This document shows positions 10,590 to 20,900 of a stretch of 64,000 nucleotides of DNA, piece by piece; the first letter of the stretch is position 1; every line of letters begins with the position of its first letter. This DNA comes from Hofstenia miamia. Lineage: Eukaryota; Xenacoelomorpha; Acoela. A program made the position numbers and the translations under genes. The notes beneath the pieces are model-generated. The model was given only the letters and a program-made list of their open reading frames with translations, was not told where the DNA came from and did no database searches. Location: the NCBI GenBank assembly GCA_004352715.1, contig SCFE01000050.1, positions 1,180,733 to 1,244,732 of the forward strand. Direction: 5' to 3'.

Positions 10590-12183
10590 AGACTGTCCTG
10601 CTGAGAGGACAAATTGGACTTAATATCTATAATTGGAATTCTTGAGATAAATTTCCTATCTAACAAATAGGTATGGAGAATTCTTTGGATATCTCATATA
10701 TCGGTCGTCTTTGTCAATTATCCACTAACTGAAGAGATTATTTTCAGCAAAGACTATTCTGATTTTGACGATATCGAAAACAACCAACTGAACAATCAAT
10801 CCTGAAATGAAGTAGATGCCCTTCAAAATGCCACCACCATGGGCGAAAACGCTACTGAGGAATATGACAGCCAATCATTGGGTGAAGATATACCCCTCAA
10901 GGGGCTGTCACAAAGCTGATTGGTGTCTAATTCGCGAGATCAGCACTGGATAACAAACAACAAGTTTCAATTCTCAGAAATAATAAATATTGCAATTGAC
11001 AATGTCACAGCTTACAAAGATGCACATGAGTTAGTCAAAGTCACACATAGTAACAATGGCCAAAAATACAATATGAAAAATTATTGAATCGTCTGAAATT
11101 GTCAATTTCACCCCTTAATGATTCTTTGCTTCTTTGCTGTCAGTCTAAAAATGTCAATATATCAACTGTCCTTGATCTGAATGTGGAATTTTGACCAAAT
11201 GACATTCTTTAAAATACGTTCAAATCTAAAATGTGTGGTTGATGAAGATGTAGCTGATTTGGCAAAGCAGGACCCATTATGGAAAACCCGACCCCTTTGG
11301 GATTCCATCAATTTGGGAATGGAAGAATTCCCTGTATCCTCTCATTTTTATGCATTGATGAAATGATAATTCCATTCTCAGGAGCATTGCAGCACAAAAT
11401 TGTAATTAAAAACAGGCCTCATCCAGTTGGACTCAAGGTGTACTGTCCTTCCAACTCCAGTGGAACAATGCATACGTTCATAAGAAGGTGCCCTATGTTG
11501 GTTCACGAAATTTTGTAGATGAATATATAGACATGAACCAAGAGGAGGCTGCTGTTCATGCTTTAATCCTGAATGTGCCAGAAAGTATGACAATCTACAT
11601 CGACAGATTTTTTACATGTGTAAGACTTGCTGATTCTTTATTGAATTCTGGACAGCAAATTAGTGGGCCCCTTGCAAAAAACCGAATTCCTAAACCTCTG
11701 CAGAGCAAAATTCCTTCTGAATCGACACCACGAGGGGAGTCCACAGTTTTTGTTCTGCAGGACAGCAAAATAGCATTGACCGCTTGGAAAGATAGCAAAA
11801 TGGTTCTTCTTCTAAGCACGGCTGAAGCTAAATCTCTCATTCAAAATTTTAAACGCTGGGTTAAGGGTAAGAACACAAAACAAACTTTACCACAAACCAT
11901 TGCTGTATCAAATTACAACAAACGAGAAACCAACTGCTTCACTAAATTTCATGTTTATAGCTAAGTACTAATGTACTATTTGTGAGAAAAGTAATTTTTA
12001 TCACTGATATTTTTGTATGATGTGACAGCATTTAAATAATTTTCCGAAGGATTATTTTTTAAACATATGGGACAGATATACTACTTTAGTCCTAGTTGTC
12101 CTCTCTAGAGGACAGCCAGAACCCCAATGAGAAAAATTATTATTCAGATACGCTTTTTAGATTTCGCATACCGGGGAGTTAAA
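10590..12183 (+). mobile_element. decayed piggyBac element, copy 1
   Basis: A subterminal palindrome is visible on both sides: GTCCTGCTGAGAGGAC at about 10597 and GTCCTCTCTAGAGGAC at about 12098. Between them lies a plus-strand piggyBac transposase remnant. Exact ends are not found: similarity to copy 2 (13420-14640) runs past the TTAA at 12179-12182 for about 80 bp, so the real boundary may lie further right. Bases 11046-12175 look identical to 13420-14549. Confidence 0.75.
11181..11964 (+). pseudogene. piggyBac transposase remnant, copy 1
   Basis: Three overlapping frames rebuild the middle of a piggyBac transposase: 11181-11363 (LKCVVDEDVADLAKQDPLW), then a frame change to one with CIDEMIIPFSG (the DEMIIPF block before the second catalytic region, about 11355), then another to 11488-11964 with IYIDRFFTCVRLADSLL (catalytic Asp in the DNFFTS-type motif) and the following GPLAKNR segment. 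A stop after FHVYS at 11962 cuts it before a cysteine-rich tail. The N-terminal region is degraded. Non-functional. Confidence 0.82.
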
Positions 12184-12764
12184 GGTTGTAAGCATGGCTG
12201 AAACAGTTTACAAAACGTATTTTTCTGAAAAAAGTCTGACGAGTTTATACTAAGAGCCGGTTATTGCAACACTTGTATGTATAGTATTGTACATATGAAT
12301 TTGGACATAAGTTTTATTGAAATAAATAATAAATTATATAAATTATATTCATATAATCTTAGGAAAACTCAGACCGACGGGGCCGCAATTTTGAGAATCG
12401 GAGCACGTACGCACTAGACAACTTCCACGTCTGGGACGTATATTAGAAGAAATAGAGAGATTGTGCCAGCTGAAAAAAGTGTTGTGATGACCCTATCTGA
12501 ATTGAAATCAAAATATAAATAGCATTGATTTTCTATTGCATTTGTATAATATTTTTAGTCTTATACTCCTCTTCGTATATAGTAGTGTAGAAATATGCAC
12601 AGACTGATTTGAAGAAACTATGTAATTTGAAATTGACTTTAAACGGTGTATAAATTCTAGCACATAATTATCAATTTTGTAAAAGTGCATTTTATTATTT
12701 CCGGTAAAATTTTTGAAATTTTTACGCAAAGGTGACGCAAATAGAATTCTTTGTCTTTATAGCG
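12184..12764. other. 5' flank of the PLAT-like gene
   Basis: No coding similarity. A TATAAATA string lies at about 12513-12520, 245 bases before the ATG; without transcript data it is only a candidate core-promoter element. The patch at 12360-12480 is richer in GC than its surroundings. Confidence 0.3.
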
Positions 12765-13333
12765 ATGCTTCTTTATACTGCTTTGTTTGCAACAATTTTT
12801 CAAACAGTTTTAGCAAATAAGAATAGCTATTGGTATGCAACAGTAATTACAACTGGCACTGATTACTGGTACGCGGGAACACACGACGTAAGTCATTTTT
12901 ATCTAAAGTCATAAAGTCGAACAGTTGCAATTCAATTATCTTTCGCACTGTCTGTTAACTTTATGACTGTTTAAAAGTGAACCATGTATTTATGTATTTA
13001 ATTACTTTTATTTAGGCTATAAAAATTCGATATTTTGGGACCATAAATTTTACAAATTGGTTTATTCTGGACAACCCAAAATATAATGATTCCGAATTTG
13101 GCAAAACTGATTTATTTGTTAACACTGGACCACCTATTGGTGATTTGTTTCAAGCTAAATTATGCAAACAGGGTAATGATGACTGGTATGTTAAAGAAAT
13201 TTCTGTAAGAATGGCGCGCCTCAATGAAGATGCGGAGGGAGCATTCATTTATGAACATTATTACATTCCAAAGAATTTTGTTCTTAAAAATAATTGCATT
13301 GTATTACATGATACGGGAAATATATTTTTCTAG
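12765..13333 (+). CDS. small secreted protein with a PLAT/LH2-like beta-sandwich domain, two exons
   Basis: Exon 1 is 12765-12887 and exon 2 is 13016-13333, joined across a 128-bp intron with consensus ends (GTAAGT ... TTTATTTAG), in phase 0, giving 146 residues. The ATG at 12765 is the first after an in-frame TGA at 12714. It begins with a clear signal peptide (MLLYTALFATIFQTVLA), so the product is probably secreted. The rest has the PLAT pattern: a first strand with TTGTDYWYAGTHD (the GTDA-like turn), an alternating IKIRYFGTI strand, a FGKTDLFV segment, GPPIGDLFQAKL and NDDWYVKEISV, where PLAT domains have W-x-x-x-x-V. PLAT domains bind lipid or protein partners; the partner here is unknown. 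Both splice sites and both frames are undamaged. The domain call is from pattern only. Confidence 0.68.
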
Positions 13334-13390
13334 TTGCTTAGTGATTTTCTTCGTGAAGGTGCAAATTCATAGAAAGTTTAAGAAGTAAAC

Positions 13391-13418
13391 TATATATATG
13401 TATATATGAATATATATA
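13391..13418. repeat. TA-rich microsatellite ending at a single-N assembly join
   Basis: An imperfect (TA)n run immediately followed by one N at 13419. The simple repeat probably broke the contig here. Confidence 0.8.
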
Positions 13419-13419
13419 N

Positions 13420-14640
13420 CATAGTAACAATGGCCAAAAATACAATATGAAAAATTATTGAATCGTCTGAAATTGTCAATTTCACCCCTTAATGATTCTT
13501 TGCTTCTTTGCTGTCAGTCTAAAAATGTCAATATATCAACTGTCCTTGATCTGAATGTGGAATTTTGACCAAATGACATTCTTTAAAATACGTTCAAATC
13601 TAAAATGTGTGGTTGATGAAGATGTAGCTGATTTGGCAAAGCAGGACCCATTATGGAAAACCCGACCCCTTTGGGATTCCATCAATTTGGGAATGGAAGA
13701 ATTCCCTGTATCCTCTCATTTTTATGCATTGATGAAATGATAATTCCATTCTCAGGAGCATTGCAGCACAAAATTGTAATTAAAAACAGGCCTCATCCAG
13801 TTGGACTCAAGGTGTACTGTCCTTCCAACTCCAGTGGAACAATGCATACGTTCATAAGAAGGTGCCCTATGTTGGTTCACGAAATTTTGTAGATGAATAT
13901 ATAGACATGAACCAAGAGGAGGCTGCTGTTCATGCTTTAATCCTGAATGTGCCAGAAAGTATGACAATCTACATCGACAGATTTTTTACATGTGTAAGAC
14001 TTGCTGATTCTTTATTGAATTCTGGACAGCAAATTAGTGGGCCCCTTGCAAAAAACCGAATTCCTAAACCTCTGCAGAGCAAAATTCCTTCTGAATCGAC
14101 ACCACGAGGGGAGTCCACAGTTTTTGTTCTGCAGGACAGCAAAATAGCATTGACCGCTTGGAAAGATAGCAAAATGGTTCTTCTTCTAAGCACGGCTGAA
14201 GCTAAATCTCTCATTCAAAATTTTAAACGCTGGGTTAAGGGTAAGAACACAAAACAAACTTTACCACAAACCATTGCTGTATCAAATTACAACAAACGAG
14301 AAACCAACTGCTTCACTAAATTTCATGTTTATAGCTAAGTACTAATGTACTATTTGTGAGAAAAGTAATTTTTATCACTGATATTTTTGTATGATGTGAC
14401 AGCATTTAAATAATTTTCCGAAGGATTATTTTTTAAACATATGGGACAGATATACTACTTTAGTCCTAGTTGTCCTCTCTAGAGGACAGCCAGAACCCCA
14501 ATGAGAAAAATTATTATTCAGATACGCTTTTTAGATTTCGCATACCGGGTTGTTAAAGATTGTAAACATGGACTGAAACAGTCTAAAAACGTATTTTTGA
14601 GAAAAAAGTCTGACAAGGTTAATGTCTAGAGCCTGGTACA
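13420..14640 (+). mobile_element. decayed piggyBac element, copy 2 (possibly in part an assembly duplicate)
   Basis: From 13420 to 14549 the sequence matches 11046-12175 at a constant offset of 2374 bases with the same stops and frameshifts; I saw no difference. From 14550 to about 14640 the two copies are still alignable but clearly diverged. The transposase remnant is at 13555-14338 with the same blocks as copy 1. A junction N at 13419 marks its left edge, so the identical part may be copied from copy 1 by the assembler while the diverged tail is a genuine second locus. Confidence 0.75.
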
Positions 14641-15148
14641 GATTCTACATTACCTTTAGCACTGCTCTATCGTAAACTTAAAATCTTTACACAATAGACA
14701 ACGTTTCAAAGCTATATCTTCAATAGTTTTTATTTGATAGTACGCCGGTTGACGTATTGCGTTTGGAGGGTTACTCATTCCACTTTAGGCCTAATTTACC
14801 TCAACCAAGTTTCCTTCTATAACAATTTTCTACACATTGCTAATGAAATTTAGATCTGGCATAAGTGATGGCCATTCTAGTGTTAAGCGCGAAAATATAT
14901 AATTTTTCATTTCATTTGATGATAGAAGTTCAAGAATGAAATGTCATCATCACTTTCATATCTTTTTAAGAAGATGATTAAATAAAGAAATGAATTTGCT
15001 TAGTTACTGGCAATTACTCAAGTATTTGACACTTAATTGAAGTCCCTCAAAGGTAATCAGTCCTAGACATTCTATTATAATTTTGCCCAAAATTAGCTTA
15101 GAATGTCTTCGTGAAATTTTCTGTCTACTAAGCATGCATCAACGACAG
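14641..15148. other. no gene recognised
   Basis: AT-rich sequence between the second piggyBac copy and the second 7TM gene; nothing coding seen. Confidence 0.5.
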
Positions 15149-15162
15149 AAATGCAAACATTG
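15149..15162 (+). promoter_or_regulatory. upstream motif shared with the other 7TM gene
   Basis: AAATGCAAACATTG, 43 bases before the ATG of the gene at 15206, matches the motif before the gene at 4854. Confidence 0.4.
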
Positions 15163-15205
15163 AACAGCTTATCAGTAGGCAAATATTCACGATTCAATTT
15201 GAAGC

Positions 15206-16075
15206 ATGGAGTGTTCTGGTTTTAAAGAATTTTCTATGTTTTATATCAAATTCCAAGAAATTTTTGATTTCATTGGTTTCTGTGCGTATTTGATTATATT
15301 TTTAAAAGTCTATAGAAATTGCACGCAGAATGGAAAGGAGTTTGCTGTAGCAGTTGAAATGCTTCTTTTATGCGGCTACTTTGCTAAAGGATTTGTATAC
15401 ACTATGATGCATGGCTTTAACGGGCAATTCAATTGGGGAAATGAGTTCAGAAATACAGAAGCATTTTTAATTTTCGACATGGCAGTTGGATTTTTATTCG
15501 TCGCTTGTATGAATTTAGTGTTCATATTTTTCAATTATCAAACACTTTTAGCAGAAACACTGCCTGCTAAATTTCGAAACCAGAAAATTGGTTTTCTAGG
15601 ATTTTGCCTTGGGTCCCTGATTGCACTCTTTTTTTTAATTAATGCAGTCATCTATTTTGTCTTAACCATGAGCTCATTTGAAAACCCATATTATATTATT
15701 CACACACTATATCACAAAGCATTTGCTATTTCAGCTTTGATAATGAACTTATTAGGTTTGGCAGTCATGCATAAACGAAAGATAAAAAATGAAAGCCCGG
15801 TCATTTACACTACAGACAGAGGGGCAAACTTCAACTTTGAGGGGAGCCAAAGAAGCAATCTTCATGTGCATCTAGTCTTTGGATATCTAGGTGTATTCAT
15901 TGCTGTACATCATATATTTGATCCATATCTAGTTTTCGAATCAATTCCCTTCATGACGAAGTTTATGTATTGTTATGAAGATGTTGTTTTTGTACCATAC
16001 CTATGTTTGTCTAATATTCTGCTAAGTTTTATATTTCCAAGTATCATTTTTATCCTAATCTACAGAAAAACATGA
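15206..16075 (+). CDS. seven-transmembrane protein, orphan receptor-like (paralogue B)
   Basis: Single-exon frame of 289 residues starting at ATG 15206 (MECSGFKEF). Membrane segments lie at about 18-36, 46-66, 84-116, 129-154, 165-188, 221-240 and 260-286. It matches paralogue A in order and spacing along the whole length: GFCxxLxxFLKVY, QNGKEFAVAV, FIFFNYQTLLAE, a basic loop after TM5 (MHKRKIKN versus MLHRRRN) and HLVFGYLGVF in TM6. The N-terminal third is the most conserved; the TM2-TM3 loop and the tail are the most diverged, as expected if the loop or C-terminal half sets specificity. No DRY or NPxxY box. The pair probably arose by tandem duplication and was pushed apart by transposons. 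Function unknown; a receptor or channel is inference. Confidence 0.72.
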   Translation: MECSGFKEFSMFYIKFQEIFDFIGFCAYLIIFLKVYRNCTQNGKEFAVAVEMLLLCGYFAKGFVYTMMHGFNGQFNWGNEFRNTEAFLIFDMAVGFLFVACMNLVFIFFNYQTLLAETLPAKFRNQKIGFLGFCLGSLIALFFLINAVIYFVLTMSSFENPYYIIHTLYHKAFAISALIMNLLGLAVMHKRKIKNESPVIYTTDRGANFNFEGSQRSNLHVHLVFGYLGVFIAVHHIFDPYLVFESIPFMTKFMYCYEDVVFVPYLCLSNILLSFIFPSIIFILIYRKT

Positions 16076-17889
16076 TGCAATGAACTTTTCGCTTAGTTTA
16101 TAAATTTTGGAAGAACTTTCATGTAATCTTAAGCACATTTTTGACATCTTTTTGTTCGAAATCAAAATTATAAATGTTTTGTTGAAACTCAAAGAAATCA
16201 GACGTTCAAAGTATAAATACGAATAATTGTTTCATTTGTTAGCGATTTGGTAACTAGGCAATTTAAATCAAACTTAAATTTTGGAAGTTTTAAAATGAAT
16301 GCTTTTAGCAATTTCCCATAGCCTATAAGTAGGGAAGAAAAATCATTTGCAGCAAAATTAGTTTGTGAAGTGCCAGAGTTCTTAAGCCTTTAAGGTGCTA
16401 AGCTAAAATACTGTCATAGAATTGCTTGCAGCCTTATCATAATTATGTAGTGGTGAAACCACTGGCGTATATCCTGGGGTAAGAGAGAGAATATAAGGGC
16501 ATTAAAAACTAAGTATTTTTGTAAATTTAAGGGAGTAATGGAAGTAGTAATGAATTGTAAAAGGCTTCACTTGCGTAAATAAACAAATTTTTTCAGTGGA
16601 GAAGATGTTTTGTTCAAAAAAGATTCAATTTTAAAAAAGAACTAACATTAGTTATTTTTAGTGCATTTCTATTTTGAATTTCCTCTTAGTGAAAACGGTC
16701 GTCAGTCGTAATTGACAGCTACTTGGAAGTATATGTGCCCCATTTGTGAATATTACTTGCATTTAGGCTGCAAAATCAGCTAAGCTTGTCTTATCTGTAT
16801 AACTTAAACAGGCCAACAAGTTGGAAATTTGTAAAATGAGAGCTTTTCCCTTTTGTTCCAAAATTTCAAGAAAAAACTTGTAATTTCGTCTTAAGTACAT
16901 GATTCTTTAATCATCACAACACGTCTTCCTTACTATACGGCGGCTCAAAAAAATGAGAAAAAATTTTTCCAATAAAAAGCCATTCAACGACAGTAAATAT
17001 GTCTTTTCATCTCATTGAAGTGCTATGATCTGGACGAACACATTTAGGTGATCCTAATTAACAACAGTACGCATAAACACACCAGATGGGTACTTTATTG
17101 ATTTTCAATAGACATGTCTCATGAATATGCAAGAAACCTTCGGCAATATCTTTGCTCTCAGGAACCAAAGAATGCAAAACTTTAGTCAAGGTATCGGACA
17201 TGAAACTGAACTTCAAAAACTCCACGGAATTGATCATACAAAAAAGGAAGGAAATGGCGACCGCTCTGTCTAGAAATGAACGGAAAAGTTTTGTCAAAAT
17301 TGCGTTACAAAACCTATTGAAATCAACAGCTCATTTGAACTAAAAGCTTCAAAAAACTCATAACAAAATTTTCTCAACATCGACAGTGTACTGAGCACTT
17401 TCAAAGGCAGGGATCTGTAAAAAAAAAGTGCCACTATTGCCACAAAAACAGAAGGAAGACCGGGCTAGCTTCTGTGAAACATAGTCGCTGGATGGATTTT
17501 TCAGAAATACTTGCATAACCGATAAGTCCATGTTCCAGATGCATAGAAACAACATTTCTTATTGGTCAACGATAGCCAAGACACCTCTCAAATAATGTCC
17601 AAAAATTTTCCCAAAAATTCATGGTTTGAGTTGCTTTGAGAAATAGGGGTTTTTACCTGAAAATTGTGAAGAGAGTTACTGTATACAGTTCAAAGAATAC
17701 TGATGTTTTAGCAGAGTTTAACTCATTTAAAATGCAAAAATTTGAATTCCACATATTCAAGATTAACACTTAATGAAATGCTATCAAATTTTACAAAAAC
17801 TACTTTTCTTTTTGGATATGTTTCCCAGAAAAATATATTCTCTCATTCGAATATACAAAAAAGTCCAAATGTATCAAAACCATGAATTA
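16076..17889. other. no gene recognised
   Basis: AT-rich sequence downstream of paralogue B. At 16935-16968 there is a transposon-end-like string (ACGGCGGCTCAAAAAAATG) but I find no matching opposite end. Short open frames on both strands at 17058-17555 resemble no family I know and overlap one another. Confidence 0.4.
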
Positions 17890-18835
17890 ATTCCAAGTGC
17901 AATGATTTAATCGAACAAAAGAAACAGAAGTGGAAAAATTACATCCATTTTCAAAAACAAAAGACTGCACGAAATTTATGCAATGTTGCTATAAGGAAAG
18001 CAAATAATAATTATTCACGTTCAAAGTATGAAAATCTTTCATTCCAAAAAATAAATGGGAATTTATTAACAACTTAATAAATAGAAAAAACATTAAAACT
18101 GAAAAAAATAGAAAATATACATTATAAAGACAAATCCATTACAAATAAAAAAGAAATGTGTAATGCTTTCAATTAAATTTTTCTAAATTAGGAAACTACG
18201 ACGGTATGAATGTACGTTTTTCTTTTAATAAAACTAAATCAATTCCACCCTCTTTCTCCTTTCGTTTTCAATTAAACATAAGATCATAAAGTTGATACAT
18301 TGCTTAAAAAACAAATCCAGCTGATCGTCTTGAATAGCAACTTGGCTCCTAAAACTCACAGCCGACTTAATAGCTGAACCAATATGTTACATCTTAACCC
18401 TTTCACCGCGAAATTTTTTTTCTGTAATTATTAATATTTTTAGATTCTAGATGGCTAAAACATATAATGTAAAGTTGTTTTATAAAGTTTATGATGATTA
18501 CTGTTATATGGGACAAAAGAAGTTAAATCTTACATATATGTACCATCCGGGTTGAAAGGGTTAAATGCCTGTATAAGACATTCCATTTTTCAGACGAATT
18601 AAAATTGGCTAATATAACCCAATTATTTAAAAAGGATGATCCCGAAGAATGCTTAAATTATAGACTCACTTCAATCTACTCTCCATCAGCAAATTATTTG
18701 AAGGAAATCTTGTTAATCAAATTAATGAGCATCTTTGCAAGCATGATTCTTACTCTAAAACACAACATGGTTTTCTACCAGCGACGCTTTAATACAAACT
18801 ATTGAAAAATGGAGAAAAATAATAGACAGGTTTGC
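17890..18835 (+). pseudogene. LINE fragment, plus strand, same family as the minus-strand copy at 20.8-24.3 kb
   Basis: Reading through stops and small indels, the segment matches the linker and N-terminal RT of the minus-strand LINE: ARNLCNVAIRKA (about 17965) versus NFCNIVNRKA, and LANITQLFKKDD ... NYRLTSIYSPSAN (about 18605-18700) versus HVTPLYKKND ... NYRPISITTPISK. It ends in the fingers of the RT before the catalytic Asp. It is interrupted at 18397 by a 163-bp MITE. Dead copy. Confidence 0.75.
18394..18564. mobile_element. 163-bp piggyBac-type MITE with TTAA target duplication
   Basis: The insert at 18398-18560 starts CCCTTTCACCGCG and ends CCGGGTTGAAAGGG (imperfect inverted repeats, the outer eight bases exact) and is bounded by TTAA on both sides. 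It has no coding capacity. It splits the LINE fragment: joining the flanks across one TTAA restores similarity to the intact family member (ICYIL/NACI versus NYIFNECI), which fixes the boundaries independently. Confidence 0.85.
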
Positions 18836-19057
18836 ATATGGAAATGAAATTTTCTTCCATTTCCACAACTATTTTAAAAACATTTCTATAATTTTGCATA
18901 CATTTCCATTTCTTTCCATAACTCTTAAAACTAGTGGCAATGGCTTTTCAGGACAAGTAATTCACTGAGCCTAGTCCCACTTCTTTTCAATGGGTTTTGC
19001 TCCAGTTGTGTACTATCCCAATCACATACAATTTCGGATTTAGTGGTTCTCCATGAC

Positions 19058-19850
19058 CTACTGAACATTTAAAGCCCATTTATATTGCAGTTGAAGTTTA
19101 TTAACTATTGATCTCTTCAAATTTGAAAATAGTACACTCCCGTAATTTAGGTGGCTCATAACAAATGCATGGAATAGCTGAATTATTGCATGAGGAGGTA
19201 GTAGATCAGCAACCTTAGAAATAGTTCTTATACCAGCAGCAATTTTTTTCTGTGTAGATTTAATGTGTTCGGAAAAAGAAAGTTTTGAGTCAATTATTAT
19301 TCCTAAATTTTTGAAAGTATCACTTGTAGAAATAATTGCATTTTTTATAGTCAAATTTTTATTTGTATGCAAGTAATTGTTGAAAAAGGGGTTCATTATA
19401 CAAAATTGCGTTTTCTCGGCATTAATGCGTAATTTGTGCATAGAGAAATAATGGCTTAGTGACTGGCAGTTGGATTCCACTTTTTTTATTGCAAAATCTA
19501 ATGACTTGTTGGCGGAAAATATACAGGTATCGTCTGCATATTTTATAAGATTGCAATTAGTATAAAAGTTCATATCATTAACATAGATATTAAACAGAAG
19601 AGGGCCAAGAATGGTTCCTTGCGGAACACTTTTTTCAATATACAGCCAGTCTGAAAGTACTGAGTTGATTTTAACTCGTTGTTTCTATTACTTAAGAAAC
19701 TCGCAATTAAACTAGTACTATGAGGGACAATCCCATACGTTTTAGTTTTTTTATTAGTATGTAATGGTCGATTGAATCAAATGCCTTAGAGAGATCTAAG
19801 CATGCAATACAACATATTTTTGATCATCCAATGAATTTCGCCAGTTCTCT
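19058..19850 (-). pseudogene. LINE fragment, minus strand: RT palm to C-terminal region
   Basis: Homologous to 21296-22080 with few differences. It holds the YADDTCIF catalytic box (about 19520) and the downstream region with LGIIIDSKLSF and MSHLNYGSVLF. It lacks the endonuclease, and its frame is lost upstream of about 19573 by a stop and indels. Probably the remnant of an independent, 5'-truncated insertion. Confidence 0.8.
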
Positions 19851-20759
19851 GTAAAAGTTAACTATAATATGAAGCAAAATTACAATTCAGGACAGACACG
19901 TGCTTTGATTGATTGGAGCTGTTCAGGGACAAATAAATAACATTTTCGAATACTTTTGCTCTTGAATTCAGTCAAGGGGATTTCACACTAATTATTTTAG
20001 TTAATTCATGGCCATGGTTAATTTCATTTCCAGACTTGCTCACAATCAGAGTAAAGTGTTAGAGAATTAAAATTAAATAATTTAAAGTCATACAATCAGA
20101 GTAAAGTGTTAGAGAATTAAAATTAAATAATTTAAAGTCATATATGCATGGCCACAATATATGGCAAATTCATGAATAGCACTATGTTTGTAGATAATTA
20201 TAGTTTTTGCGGCATTACTAAACATTAAGAAAGAACGATATAGGTGCAAATGCCGAAATTATTAACAGATATTTGATATCACAATTGGGACTAAGCCAGA
20301 GTTGCAAGTGGACTATGCCGACCCGGCACATTGGGCGTGGGCAGGGCTTGAGTCATTTCTCGATCTGGGCCTGGGTGCATTTTTAAAAACCACTTAGAAA
20401 ATTTTTCTACAGATATCTTATCATTATGACAACATCCCCCAGTCTGAGAGAAATTTCTCCCATGTTGGTGTAAATATTAACACAAAAGGGAGTTTGAGTG
20501 GTCCAGAAAATGTGGAATGTTGGAACTTCAAAAAATCAGCAATTAATGCAGATCATTTTAAATTTTTGTAGACTGTATATTAAAAGTTTTAAATCTTATG
20601 CTTTATTTTTATATTTCTTTTGGGCTAGTTTCTTTTGAATTTGGGCTGGGCCTGGGCTTTTTAGATCTTAATTTGGGCTTGGTTTTGGCCTGAACAGTGG
20701 TATAACTTTGGTAATCTTAAAGCTAGATGGAAAGCATGATTCAAAGATTGTAAATAAGA
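19851..20759. other. no gene; contains a 2 x 50-bp tandem repeat
   Basis: Apart from the repeat at 20042-20141 I see only AT-rich sequence. There is a GGCCTGGG-type GC patch at 20330-20370 and a related GGGCTGGGCCTGGGC string at 20640-20680. Confidence 0.4.
20042..20141. repeat. tandem duplication, two exact 50-bp units
   Basis: The unit beginning ACAATCAGAGTAAAGTG is repeated head to tail with no difference. Two copies only; a recent local duplication or a local assembly slip. Confidence 0.9.
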
Positions 20760-20900
20760 TAGGATAAGACAACCTTTATTAAGAGAAGGTAAAGCAATTA
20801 ATACAAACTGATGGCTTCTCAAAAGAGCGTCATTAAAAAAAATAAAACAAAATCATACTATTTACAAACCTATACATTGCTAAACAGGCTAGGAATAAGT

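Noticed and set aside
17058-17555. Four short frames on both strands that could be exons of a gene
   Set aside because: They overlap in opposite directions, have no family resemblance and no consistent splice sites.
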